Notes: generated from the sequence alone by a model not told the origin. Positions 20,467-32,058 are shown, counted from the stretch's first letter. The stretch: 32,500 nucleotides of DNA from Bigelowiella natans CCMP2755 (GCA_000320545.1 ADNK01001706.1:1-32500); one strand, 5' to 3'. A program made the numbers and translations.

Positions 20467-21924
20467 TCTTGGTACACCGGATTCAACAAGCAACCAGTTA
20501 GTCATCCCGGCCAGTAGCAGAGTCATGTCCGCACATGCTAGCATGGCTCGCAAGGGAATGCTCCGCATGGCCAACGTGTCTGGAATGGTACGTGTAGTGA
20601 GTGATTGAATGCAATGAAGCACAAGCAGATCATGGCCGTGAGAGATGCATGCGTTGAGCATGCACCCCACATGGATGAGCGAACCCGCTGCTCTGTGCTG
20701 CGGGAATCGTCTATAGATATCGATCGTGCTGCTGTGGCCCGATCCATGCGTTGAGCACACGTTCGCTTATTTGCTGACTGTCTCACAACTGATGTTCTGG
20801 TGTTCTCATATTCGATGGTTCTGGCTTTTGTTCCCTGTCTAGCTGTGTCAGGTCCAGCAGCTAGATTGACCTGCTAGCTAGTTGTAGCTAGTGACGGAGG
20901 CATGCCTGTCTAAGCTGTCATTGCGTGCGTGATGGACATGGCACGTGCACCCTCATCTTGCTATGGCCCATGCTGCTCATGTCCTCCAGACGTATACGTA
21001 CGTGGCGCTGCGATTGGGCGACATCGTGCACGTACTGCTAGACTAGCTAGCTAGTGCAGTCTCGTCATTGCGCTACTCGCACACACAGCTAGACAGCTGC
21101 GCCGCATGCTAGCATGCTAGCGGTGGTTGGGCTAGCAGTGACTGGACTTGAGGTTGGGCCACCGGTGACTGGGCTTGAGGAGCATGCACACACCCTGCAT
21201 CTGGTCGTCGATGCGATCTAGCCGCGAGCGCAGCATCGCATGGCTAAATGGCACCACGCACAGTAGTGGACAGATGTGCATGACAAATCATGGGTGCAAC
21301 GTGTTGCATGTCTGTATCATGCAAACATCAATGACATGGCCGGAAGAAAAGATTGGGCAGTCAACTGTGCTAGTGTGAACCATCATGAACCGCTACACTA
21401 GATAGACCTGGACAGTGTCACGAGAAGACTCCGCTTCGCATCAATGCCCGCACCTCAGACCTCATTGATCGAGTTGAACAAAAGCCATTGTGCAGATTGA
21501 CCACAGTCGCATCACATTAGGTTCTGGACTGCGCCACTCGCCAATAATAGACACAGCAATACACAATATATGTTATAGTCGTCGTCGTTCCAATGGCACA
21601 AATTGTTGAAATCCACATCACGCAAGTCGCACCCTTAAAATAGACACAGCAATACACAATATATATTATATATGTAGTGTATTGCATGTCTATCATGCCA
21701 CACGCAACTTGCGACGCGAACGTGGGTGTGCGCGCTGTCTTGTGCACGTCTAGTAGCCATGTGCGCGCGCAAAGAACCATGAAACGTGCACTTTGGACAC
21801 AGTCAACCCGCAGTGAGGTTGAGTGGGAAAGTAGGTGCATTCAAAACCATCGCAACTTGGCGTTCGTCAGCTACACAATGAATGAACAAATGAACCTCAC
21901 GATGCGATCAATTTGCCCTGACAG
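20467..21924. other. Long convergent spacer of word DNA
   Basis: This lies between two 3' ends. GCTAGC, GCATGC, TCTAGA, TGTGCA and CATGCTAGCATG-type words are frequent, especially at about 20820-21130. Small frames on both strands show no domain signs. It also holds a 26-bp direct repeat and an AT-rich hairpin at 21546-21685. Confidence 0.6.
21546..21664. repeat. 26-bp direct repeat pair
   Basis: AATAGACACAGCAATACACA followed by ATATAT occurs at 21546-21571 and again at 21639-21664, 93 bp apart. The second copy runs into an inverted repeat, GCAATACAC (21649-21657) with GTGTATTGC (21677-21685), around an AT-only loop. Possibly a remnant of a small palindromic element. Confidence 0.8.
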
Positions 21925-24900
21925 CTAGACAGGCAGTCCTGGCAGCGGGACAAGATTGTACGACCCCCCCAATGCCGTTTGCACCTTTGATATAGCATCC
22001 GTTTGCACCTTTGATGGAGCATCAGCGGCCTTGCCAGTCGCAGCAGCGGCATTACCAGTAGCAACCGCGGGCGTCTTATCTCCAATGGCCTCCGCCTTGC
22101 CCGCATTCCTGATTTCGTCCTTTACATTTTGAGGGAGGTCACGAATGACTCTGTTACTCTTTTCCCTTTTGACAAAAAGTTCAGCTGTTGACATCGTCTT
22201 TGCGAACATAGGTGTTTGACTGGTGACAGTAACCGCGCCAACTGCGAAATCAATGCCCACTTCCTTAACTGTTGAAACTTGAAGCTTTAATGTCCTCGGA
22301 TTATCTTTTGATGGACGTTTGACCTTCTTAGACAGTTCATTTAGCTTATCGGTAAGCTTTTTCGCGAGTTCGTTGCTCTCGGCTCTGTAAGTTCTTATTT
22401 TGTTATCAAAATAGTAACCAATTTCAACTTTATTTCCGTCGGTGCATGTAACTGATTTGATACTATCGTATAAGATCTCGGAGAGCGTTTGACGCCCATT
22501 TGGGTTCTCATTGTAGATTGACTTCGCACCAAGGTGGAAAATTCGATCTACATCGTACTTAAAGATATGTTTTTCTATCTGCTTTAGTCTAAAAGTTCCA
22601 TGAGTGTTGTCTGGGTTGTATTGCGCAGGAAACCTTTCCTTGCGTTCGTTAAGCATCTCAACAAGCCTCTCTACATCCATTGCGCCACCATCTTCAGCAC
22701 TAGAAACAATTTCGTAGGTGTACACACCGTTCATCTCTTCAAGCTCGTTCTCGCCGTAGTCAATAGTGAATCGAGCGTTCCCCTTTTTCCTACCCTCAAC
22801 CACATCGACTTGCCTGATATTGCCGTATGGGATCTCGTGGTGTTTCGTGCGCCCTCTCGATTTTTGGTTGTACAGGTACTGTCTACCCAGAACCAACGTG
22901 CGTTTTTGATTAAGTGCACCTTTTCTGATCTTAATCACCTGAAACCGCTCAAATCCATCCAACTCGCTATTGCGATTCGATTTTTCTTCCTTGTACCTGA
23001 GACATCAACAGACGAGTGAACGCGTTTCCTCCACTGGTAAAATTTGTAAAAAAAAACGAATTTTTGAAGGCGCTGCACAATGGAAAGGACTGTACTCGAT
23101 TTCGATCAGCATCATCTGGTTCACTGTGCCGAGAGTCTGCATCAATCGATCCGTAAACATACCCCAGAGCACTTTGATCACGTTCTTAAGATTAAATTCC
23201 ACTCCCTTTGCTTCCAACGCGGCTGCCTTAGCCACAACACCTGTTGCACTGACCTATTTAGAGTCATTTAAAGAGAGAAATATATCATCGTAATCCAGCA
23301 AAACGAAAGATGATATGAGACTCTATGCAAGGCCAGACGCATCAAATGGGGTCGATGCACGCTCGTGAGCATAACATACGACGAAACAAACAAGGAAAAA
23401 TCAATCTGCGCTGTTTCGGAAGATGGTGAATTCATACCGTTGGCGATTTGGTCGGCGCGTATGTTGGTACTTGAGCAGTCCCGGAACTGACAGAAGAGGA
23501 ATTGGAGCTGCTGGCGGTCGGCGGAGGAAGCTCAGCGAACTTGCGGTAGACTGTGTTAAAAAGGGCCTGAAAATACACTAATGCATCGGATAACATGCCA
23601 CTGATACCGTCTCGATTGTCATAACCCGTTGTCAGATATGAGCAAGCTGTGCGGATCATTAAGTCATCAGTAAATCGCTCCATAAAAGAATTGTAATCCC
23701 ACTTTAGAGAGTCGACGGCTTCTAGTTCCGTACTGCCCGGCATCGGTATCTGGAGTGCGAACTTCTTGGTATTAGAGTCGGGGCCATTCATATAGCTAGC
23801 CGAAACTTGCATCGACTTTCCCTTCCCAAGTAGACTATATTGTCCTTCAGCAGTCACCGTATAGGCAGTCCCTCTTTTCTCGGTCACCTCTTTCATCTCA
23901 CAGTTGTTGCTTTCGTCTCTTTCCCACTGCCACTGATACCTCACCTTAGTGGTGAATTCGAGGTGGCCAGGGTTGCAGAATCCTAGCCCCCCCCCCGAAC
24001 CATCGGTGTTTGGGATGCCAACCTTCGCAACCAACCCGAGCGCTCCTTTGATCTCGCTCAGGCCACAACCACAGGTCCCACAGGATGATTCCGAGGGCTT
24101 CACTGCCTCCATGAGAATACTTCCAACATCAGCGGCCGGGTGCTTCAGAATCGTCGCATATTTAAGGTATTGCATAGTCTCAAAGGGGTCACTCGCGCTG
24201 GTTCCCCTGTACCCACCTTTGCCGCCAGTAAGAAGCCCTTCCCATTTCTTAAACGATTTCGATTTCTTCGCGAATTCGTCGAGATTTTCTATATTTTTGC
24301 GCATTTCAGCATACGCCTTCACAAATATATTCCATTTCGTTGGAAACGAAGCAGCGCCATAGTGATCAATATACCTACCTTTGTTCCACGGTTTGGTTGG
24401 GAATGGGAACATTCTCTCAATAAGGTCGTAAAGACCCTCGTTACTCTTTCCATTACCGAGAAATCCAGCTAGGTGACACAGTCTCGCCTTTGCCTGGTGG
24501 CGCATTACTCTACTAAGCGCCTCTGCTTGAGAGATCGAGTTATTTATCTGGGGCATAGAGATAGTGTTGCAGGACTGGCGCCGGCTGATCTTGGGGACGT
24601 CGAGAAATACTGCAGCGAAAGAGTTGCGAACTAGTGTCTCTCCTGCCCCCTTGATTCCGTCTTCGTAGCGCTTCATCTTCCTTTTTTTGTTAGATTGCTT
24701 GGCAATGTTGTACTCGGTTTTCATTTTTTCTATTGAGGCTATGTAGTCCTGCGATTTCGCACCATCTCGCACGGTCTCCCCGAATTGAATCGCTAGATTA
24801 AAAAATTCCTTGAACATAACCTTACTATCGATTTCACCCTGTCCCTGCAGTGCCGTGTATTTTTCGACTAGTTGGGTTACTTTGTCCGGGCCAGACAGTT

Positions 24901-25697
24901 TTCTTTTTAGAAATTTGAAGATCTTGCTATCTTTTATCTTATCCGTCACGTAGCTTTTGACAGCATAGATCACGAGGTCTGGGAAATCCGCAACAGATTT
25001 AGGCACTTTCATTATAAACTCGACCATACCTACCAGAATCATGACCCAAAAAAGAGTTCATTACAACTTTGAGTCAGCTATCAGTATTTGGGAAAGAATC
25101 GATTCCATAGTGCATCACCTTCTAACCCAATGCCAAATGAGAGAATTTTAACGTCTGCACCGGCCTTGATGGAGCCTTCAAGCTCGAGGCCAACTTCACT
25201 ATACCCGCGATTTTGATCCTGATCGATTTTTACAGCTCCTCGCAGACCAAATGTTGCTTTGAAAGGCGGGAATATGTCCACCTGCAATTTTCGTAAGAAA
25301 AGCAAAAATGGACTCGTTAAATTCACGTTCTTTTCCAGTTACTAGCTCAGTGTCCTGCACACACGGATAACTTTTTTTTGGGGGTGAAAGCTCCTGACTA
25401 ACCCTGGCCTCTATGCAACCTTGGTAGTTAACTTCACCTGAATGAAATGTGTGCACATGTTTACAAGCAGCAGCGATGGATCATAGCCAGGAAGACAAGT
25501 GGTGGAGTTACAGGAAGGGATCAATGATGACAACTAAAACTCTTACCGTCGCCCACAGTGGCGTTGTTCCAATGGCCGCCGATGATAGCAGGTTGCAGCG
25601 ACCCTCGATGAAGGCTGACGTTTGAGAATCCCCGAGCTTTGTGAAATCCGTCGGTCTTCTGCACAGCAGTGCCAAGAAGTAGAAGGAGAAGAGTCAT
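21925..25697 (-). CDS. Large protein with N-terminal signal peptide and possible C-terminal tandem PH-like region, 6 exons
   Basis: Exons from the 5' end: 25697-25547, 25437-25343, 25281-25119, 25029-23438, 23253-23096, 22996-21925. All five junctions are GT-AG and phase-compatible, about 1,076 residues. The N-terminus MTLLLLLLGTAVQKTDG is a signal peptide. A beta-rich segment follows (GLRGAVKIDQDQNRGYSEVG), then a long helical, lysine-rich domain. A cysteine cluster (CGTCGCG) and a Ser/Thr/Pro linker (PTYAPTKSPT) come next. The last two exons encode what look like two successive PH-like modules (from about QVIKIRKGALNQKR; then GTFRLKQIEKHIFKYDVDR) and an Ala/Lys tail ending LVPLPGLPV. PH-like folds are normally cytosolic, so a signal peptide on the same chain is odd. 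Two separate genes (a secreted protein ending near 23432 and a cytosolic one from about 23250) remain possible. Family not recognised. Confidence 0.7.
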
Positions 25698-25987
25698 GGC
25701 GAACACCTGGTCTGGGGCTAACCCGCTTCAAATTGAAATTTAAATTTATTTAAATTTAAAAGTCTGTAAAGATTCAAATTTTGAAGTTAGGAGTTGTTAG
25801 ATCTATTAGGAGTAAAATAGATCACAGTTCGCTAATAGATCTAGCCTTTAATGTTAACAAAAAGCTACTCTATACGATCGTTCGTAGGGAATTTCGTTCG
25901 ATTTTCCGATTCATTTCCAAAAAAACCTACAAAAAACACAAGGTTCAAATTTTGAAGAATGACTTACGACACTCTGTGGCCGCTGTT

Positions 25988-26026
25988 TTCCGGAATTAAT
26001 TATTATTTTTTTTTCCGGAATTAATT
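25988..26026. repeat. 14-bp direct repeat flanking an AT tract
   Basis: TTCCGGAATTAATT at 25988-26001 and again at 26013-26026, separated by a short A/T run. Each copy contains the palindromes TCCGGA and AATT. Confidence 0.85.
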
Positions 26027-26749
26027 TCTCGGTCCACAGCGTCGTCAGTACACCGGTAACTGTACGTCCATGATAAAAAGGAAGTCAAATGACGGAAGTA
26101 TTTTTAAGAAATCTTTCCATGTCGCGCTTACATGAACAAAGTCGAATTTAATTTTATTAATTCTTACAATCTGCCATGTCGCACAAAAAAAATGCATCGG
26201 ATCGTGCCAACAACTTGTGTATGTTCTCCTTCCTGCAAACATTTTCGTCCTGTTGATTGTCGAGGTGCACCTGCTTGCACTCCCACTTGCTAGCTGTGCA
26301 AAACAACGCGTCCGATCTTCAAACAAGCACACGTTGCACCTTCTCTGATGATTTTCATCCTTTTTTGAACACATCTGCAAGGAGCAGCTTGCTGCATCCA
26401 AACTCTTCCGACAGGTTGAAAAGTGGAGCAAAGAGGATGATGTTTTTGCTTCACCTGATCACCTGAACCTCTCCAACAGGCGAGCAAAGAGGACAATTGA
26501 AAGTTCAGTGCGCCCGTTGCACGCCTGAAGTCCCAAAAAAGTCGAGCAGAGGGGGAGCACTTTTGCACACATGGATTCATGCGACAAATGTGAAGAACAT
26601 GTGGCTTCTTCGAAGCTTCTGAACTCCACGTCGATCCACGAAATGGTTGCAGCAGTGGTGCAGCTAGCACTGGAGAACAACACCCCACTAGCTAGCGAGC
26701 TAACCCTCGCAAGGACGCACACACACACGATGCACTGTGGAACGTTCAT

Positions 26750-26945
26750 TGAAGTGCTCTTGGATCGAGCAGACTGGCTAGCTGCAGCCATGGCTAGCTA
26801 GCTAGCAAGCTTGTCCAAACAAGTCGATGCATGCTGACACGTGCTGGCATGCATGAGCCTTGCGATGTTTGTTTTGCCCGGTTTCCATGCCCTTTGCTGC
26901 TGCGCGTGTGCATGCAGCATGTTAGTTCTAGAGGCAGGACAAGAG
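26750..26945 (-). pseudogene. Decayed duplicate of the last rhodanese exon
   Basis: Aligned by eye to 27125-27265, the terminal rhodanese exon and its flanks. Shared blocks include AAGCTTGTCC, AGTCGATG, ATGAGCCTTG, GTTTCCATG and CCCTTTGCTGC, in the same order and strand. Relative to the working exon this copy has two main insertions (around 26780-26800 and 26828-26850) plus small indels that break the frame. Both insertions consist of GCTAGC/CATGC-type palindromic words. It is a fragment, about 350 bp downstream of the intact exon in transcription direction. Confidence 0.8.
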
Positions 26946-27148
26946 AGGATCACACACAAACAACATGTGATTTGAGCATGCGCAAAACACACAGGCGCGT
27001 GTCTCGATGATCGACCAGGATGTGCATATGTGTGTGTGTGTGTTGTGCTTCACCAATTCATCATGATGCCCATGCACCAAACTCCAATTGACATTCATGA
27101 AATGGCCGTACAGACATAACACTTTGGAGTGCCTTCGGATCGCATAGG

Positions 27149-28440
27149 CTAGTAAGCTTGTCCGAACCAGTCGATGTATGAGCCTTGATAGTTCGCCCAG
27201 TTTCCATGCCCCTTTGCTGCAGCGTACGCAGCAGCTTGGTGAGATCGCATGCCGGATCTAGAGTTACGAGTATATTCAAATAATCAGCTATTAGAAATGA
27301 AAATGAATAGTATTGTCACAAAGAATTAGCAGCTGAAAGATTACTTGCAATACACGACGACGTCATCATCCGGCATGATTTTGGGGATCCCATATCGCTC
27401 CTTCCATTGCTAAAATATAGAATTGATACAAAAATTTGGTCGTCAGTTAGTCTAGCGTCAGTGACCAATGGCCAAGTAAAAGAATCAGAACTTCAAGTAA
27501 TAGAACAAACACACTGATGACAGTCTTCCTAGCTCGCACAATAATTCCCGATTTTGCAAAACGTATGATTAACTTACAGAACTTACATCTTCACTCATTT
27601 CAAGAGCATCCACAAACTCACTCAAAGGAATGTTAATTGATCCTGGGATCGCACCTAACGACAGTTATCCTTCACGTTGGAGATAGAAGTATTTTTCAGT
27701 CTGCAAATGATTTTCACCGAAGTCAAGCTCGTCGCGTTCTCTAACGTCGATGAGACGTTCGTCGCTACCTAAAGTCAGATTGAAGCTCTTTACATTCAAT
27801 TTACAAATCATCAATTTAAAATCATCGCCCGTCTACCACACACCTTCGAGAATTCGTTGGGAGAGGCCTTCAACATACTGCTTATCCACAACAGGAACTG
27901 TCGGCGCAGCAGAGAATGTACGACTCTGGAAGCACATATTCGTTAATTTTTTGCGGAATTTTCGAAAGCATTCGAGGAAAATCAAAGCAATAGTCTCAAA
28001 TAGTGTAAAAGTATGTGCCTACCATTGCTGCCACTCTTCTCAACGTGCGTCCAGCATAGCTAAGTACGGAAGGAAGAAGGTGTAAGCACACTGTAAATTT
28101 CAATGAAGCTTGAATCAAAAGCATGGCTTCCAACTATTGCATCAGCAACTGGATACGAACATGATTTCTAGTATACATTCTCCGACGGCCTAGTTAGCTG
28201 CTCAGCCTAGCTAAAAACCCACATGTGAGGCTTCCGAGCCGACGACGTGGCCGCGCCATACGACATCGCCGAAACACTCGAGCGCTTCATAGCAGACTTT
28301 GACGCCGTGTTGCCTGCACACCGAATCATCGACGGTCGCAAGGCGCGAAGGGTGTGGGCAAAACGCGTGGAAGAGGATGCATGAGCGTGTGCTGTGAGCA
28401 GGAGGGGGTAGTACAGGGCGATCCGCCTGAGAGCCATCAT
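27149..28440 (-). CDS. Single-domain rhodanese (sulfurtransferase) with bipartite plastid-type leader, 7 exons
   Basis: Exons from the 5' end: 28440-28223, 28059-28023, 27925-27844, 27768-27718, 27654-27587, 27409-27345, 27257-27149. All junctions are GT-AG and in phase, 209 residues. The leader MMALRRIALYYPLLLTAHAH is signal-like and is followed by about 50 Ser/Ala/Arg-rich residues without acids, typical of transit peptides. Such a pair directs proteins into complex plastids (family knowledge; mitochondrial targeting is an alternative). The domain follows: RLIDVRERDELDFGAIPGSI, then NIPLSEFVDALEMSEDQW. The active loop is VVYCKSGMRS (catalytic Cys), and the chain ends NYQGSYIDWFGQAY. The reaction is transfer of sulfane sulfur to an acceptor; the closest kind is the TSTD1 type. 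The gene is head-to-head with the HD hydrolase gene, and a broken copy of its last exon lies downstream. Confidence 0.92.
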
Positions 28441-28763
28441 TACTAGAATGGAAAATTGGTTAAAATAAATTAGATAGTTCTGGTATCAAAAAGGTACTTC
28501 TACAGCTTCGAAATTGAGTCTTATGGATATTTCTACAGAAAGTTTTCCTGAACATTAATTCGAGAAATACTCGATATATGTGGCATATCTTTGTGCCTAA
28601 GCATAACCGAGCCCAATCTTGCCTCGTCATTTATTTATCCGGCCAGGGTAGTACTCGTGACAATAAGGGCAAAACAGAAGGTTTTACGATACAATTCCTT
28701 GTCGCTCAACATAATTAAAGGCAAAAACTGAAAAGTTTCTAAGAACTTTCCGCCTCCTCATTA
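28441..28763. promoter_or_regulatory. Divergent intergenic region between rhodanese and HD hydrolase
   Basis: 323 bp between two ATG starts, so both promoters must lie here. The sequence is AT-rich, with no clear TATA element placed for either gene. One CTAG only, in contrast to the word-rich spacers. Confidence 0.5.
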
Positions 28764-30076
28764 ATGGCCGCTTCGGGGAAAGACGAGGCGCTCGTCGGAC
28801 ATCTTGAAAGCTTTTGGAGCGCGGCTTGCAAGCATCTCCAAGTCCCCGATGATCTTCGAAAGAGCTGGATGGAGACCATCGTAGAGCGTTACCGGGAACG
28901 GCATCGAGTGATACAATTCTCATCGATTCTCATGCATGCATCCTCGTTTTCACTGTTGTTTTCTTTGTCAGGCTTATCACACTCTCCATCATCTCGATGA
29001 GCTCTTCCAATATTGCGCAAAGCATCAAGAGGAGCTAAAAAGACCGCATCTAGTCACAATGGCTATATTCTTCCACGACATAATTTATGACCCCAAGCAA
29101 GCAGCACCTGCAAATGAAAATATGGTATGAAAGCAAATCCTCGAAACGCCAATCGCCGCACTACTTGATTTTCAATATTCGCCCCAGAGTTGACATGATA
29201 TAACCCTCCTGATCAGAGCGCCCTTGAATTTGTACGGTTTGCCGACGAAGTGAAGACGGCCACGGAAGGGAAGTCGTTTGGCAAAGAAGATATCGATCTC
29301 GTGGAGGCCTGGATCAAAAAGGTAGTCTGGAATTTCTACGCTCTGAGGGGAGGCTGTTGATAGATATCCCTCCGCCGTGCAACTGAGAGATTGCTACAGG
29401 TCGCTAATCATTTGATTGCTCTCAGACCGCTGACCACGTGTGCACCTCGGAAGATAGTAAAGACTGCAAGCTATTTATGGATTGGGATATTGCTATTCTA
29501 GGACAGCCATGGCCAAGATATGAACGATACATGAAATCGGTGGTGCCTTTATAAGATCTTTTGATGCATTTTTGTCGTCTAAGTTCTCTGTTGGCAACGC
29601 CGAGCAGGTTCGTACCGAATACCGTCATATTCCCTACTTCATCTGGTGTGTGGCACGGCCAAGGTTCTTGCGAAAGACCCTGGATCAAAAGCAGGTGTCA
29701 CGATGAACATAGCTCATCGCAAGACAGCAAATGTTGGTAGAGTTAGCGGTAAAACTAAAACCGCGCGGTTGGTTCTCTAGTGCGTAGTAAACTGAGATAT
29801 GTTCGAATGCGCGTTTTGTTCGGCAAGCGTTGTAGAAAAGAAGGCAGCCACGAAAGCGTTGTTATCCTATCTTGCAGGTTTTCGCGACTGATCATTATCA
29901 AAAACTACTAGGAGGGTGAGTAAATCGATGTATAAGCGTTATTTTACTGCCCTGATTCCTTTTTCTCTTCTAGGCAAGCCAGGGAGAATCTTTTGGAGGA
30001 AATTCGAATACTAGAAAGTGAAGTGGGCTTCATAGGACGCACGGCTGCGAGACTTATCCTATATTTCCTTAGCTGA
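28764..30076 (+). CDS. HD-superfamily metal-dependent phosphohydrolase (COG4339-like), 7 exons
   Basis: Exons: 28764-28907, 28972-29124, about 29217-29321, 29426-29539, 29608-29694, 29878-29915, 29974-30076; about 247 residues. Junctions are GT-AG and in phase; the start of exon 3 is uncertain by one base. The HD signature reads RAYHTLHHLDEL, then FFHDIIYDP (His-Asp metal ligands), NENMSALEF, FMDWDIAILG and finally QARENLLEEI. These are, in order, the conserved blocks of predicted HD hydrolases best known from bacteria. The substrate is unknown; nucleotides are typical for HD enzymes. The intron-rich structure shows it is settled in this nuclear genome. The head-to-head rhodanese gene may share its promoter space. 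Confidence 0.92.
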
Positions 30077-30285
30077 TTCACAGCATGATCCTAGCTTGTA
30101 TGCATTGTTATTATCGGATTATGAAGGATAGCTGCTAGACTGCTAGCCGATACGCGTGAGTCTTACTATATTATTATTATTATCATCCGGCGGCATACTC
30201 CTGTATACCTGCGCATGTGTGATATGCGAAGCTCTGCTATGATGAGGTTAAGGCTGTGATTTTAACTCTCGCCATATAGGGACAC

Positions 30286-30330
<45 letters not shown>

Positions 30331-31296
30331 GACGTAGGATAATAAGGTGATGGACAACTATATCTAAATATATGTACGACTGCGCGCGCAGCAATGGCCA
30401 AGTGCTAGAGCGCGTGGCAGCAGCGGGCGCACTTATGATATCGATGTAAAATGTCGTTTCCCAGTGATAAGAGGAGCTATGCCATCGCTACACAGCAGCG
30501 CCACACAGCGCAGTGTTGTACACCATAATAAAGTAACGATGACATGTTCTCTTTGGCTGTTACAAGGCAAGCGGGCATGGGCACATACTGCAGCGCCTCT
30601 TGTTCGACACACGGGCAACATCACAGTGCAACGTGATTATTGGCTACATGATCGATTGGTTCATGTATGCAGGCACAGGCAAGATACAGTTCTTTTGAAT
30701 GTTAACCAATTTTAAACCAAGAAGGCAAAGATTACCGCAATCTATCCGTCCTTGCTGCATATTTCAAATATAGTTTGATATATAAACGCCTTTAGAATTA
30801 TGGAATCAGCGCTTTTATCAGTCTGGTTTCACGCAAACAAAATTAAAAAACTACGAGAACATACATCTAGACATACATAAACAGCATGGCGTGCCGTATG
30901 CAGTAGATCCCCTTCACTTTTTTATTTCTTTTCGAAAACACTGATGTGCCTCCTATTTTGTGCCTATATCCTCTTTCAAGTGTGCGATCGCACGCACATG
31001 TTTGTCCATGCGTAGTGGATAAAGAACGTATTCAGCATAAAGTAGTACCACCCTACACCGCAACCAAAACAGCGAAAACAACAACAATAACCATCACAAC
31101 TCACAACAAGAGTGCCAACCATCACTTCAAAGCAGTCTCCAAACATGATAGTTACCGAGCATTTAATTGTCACACTGGCTTGTTTAAAAAAACAAAAATT
31201 GGGCTCGCGAAACCAATTTCCAAGTCGGAACATTAGTACATTGTGCATGAATAGTACGTACGAGCAAGCAAAACCCCTGCAATCACACACAGATCT
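30077..31296. other. Convergent spacer, no gene seen
   Basis: This lies between the 3' ends of the HD hydrolase gene and the minus-strand membrane-protein gene. It holds a TAT trinucleotide run (about 30170-30183), an AT dinucleotide run and scattered CTAG words near 30130-30150. The 3' exon of the minus-strand gene may reach down to about 31230. Confidence 0.55.
30292..30327. repeat. (AT)n microsatellite
   Basis: About 18 uninterrupted AT units, self-complementary, in a non-coding spacer. Confidence 0.95.
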
Positions 31297-32026
31297 TCAT
31301 TCATCATTCACACAAGCAGCTGTGGCATGCTCACCTAGCATCTCTGAGAACACGTATAGAACCTCTCTCAAACCCCTGTCTGAGCTGCAGGCAGCCGCGA
31401 TCAAGACGACCGTTAGACCACTGTCGCGAAAACAAAATGCAAGGGGGGGGGGGGGTAGAAATGACTGGGTCAGGTCGCATTCACTGCACAGCCGCACGCA
31501 TGATCTCATTATACTTATACCCCCAAAAGAAACGCCCCAAACTGAAACACGCCTGGTATGTATGCTACTCTTTTGATATATTCTTGGTCGTTGTCTCATT
31601 ATCATCGTGCGTGTGCAGTGAGAAAACGAATACAGTTGGAAGGACGCGCCCAGCACCCCGAGCAAGAAGGCGACCGCGCTAAGCTTCAACAGCCTGGTAT
31701 AGTTGCATTCAAAGCAAACGCACGCGCACTCACACCGGGCACAATGGCATGGGGCGAATCGGCCCAGTCGAGCGATGAGGAGGCTCGACTCACACACCTT
31801 TTCCTCAGCACTTTGGCCTTTTTCACTTGGAAGTTCCGGGGTTTCAGACGTCTGGTGAAAACGGGTGTGTGTGTGTGTGTCTTTCGGCGTGTTTTGGGTC
31901 GGGCGGCCATGCATGAGTGCGCTCTGCTTGTACCTATTGAGTCTTCGCGGGTTGTTGGCTGCTGTTGCGGCTGCAAAGAAATGGCATTCCAAGCTCAGAA
32001 AGGATTCGCCAATGATATGCCACGTG

Positions 32027-32058
<32 letters not shown>

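Larger units (their letters stand above)
25698..27148. other. Spacer: AT-rich upstream region, then word DNA
   Basis: 25698-26200 is AT-rich and probably contains the promoter of the signal-peptide gene, with short repeats (TTCAAATTTTGAAG at 25773 and 25944; TTCCGGAATTAATT at 25988 and 26013). About 26200-27148 turns into word DNA (GCTAGC, GCATGC, GTGTGC) and contains a decayed exon copy at 26750-26945. Small frames such as 26571-26801 (+) have no support. Confidence 0.6.

Noticed and set aside
26571-26801. 76-codon plus-strand frame in word DNA
   Set aside because: It ends in GCTAGC words, overlaps the edge of the decayed exon copy and has no homology signs.
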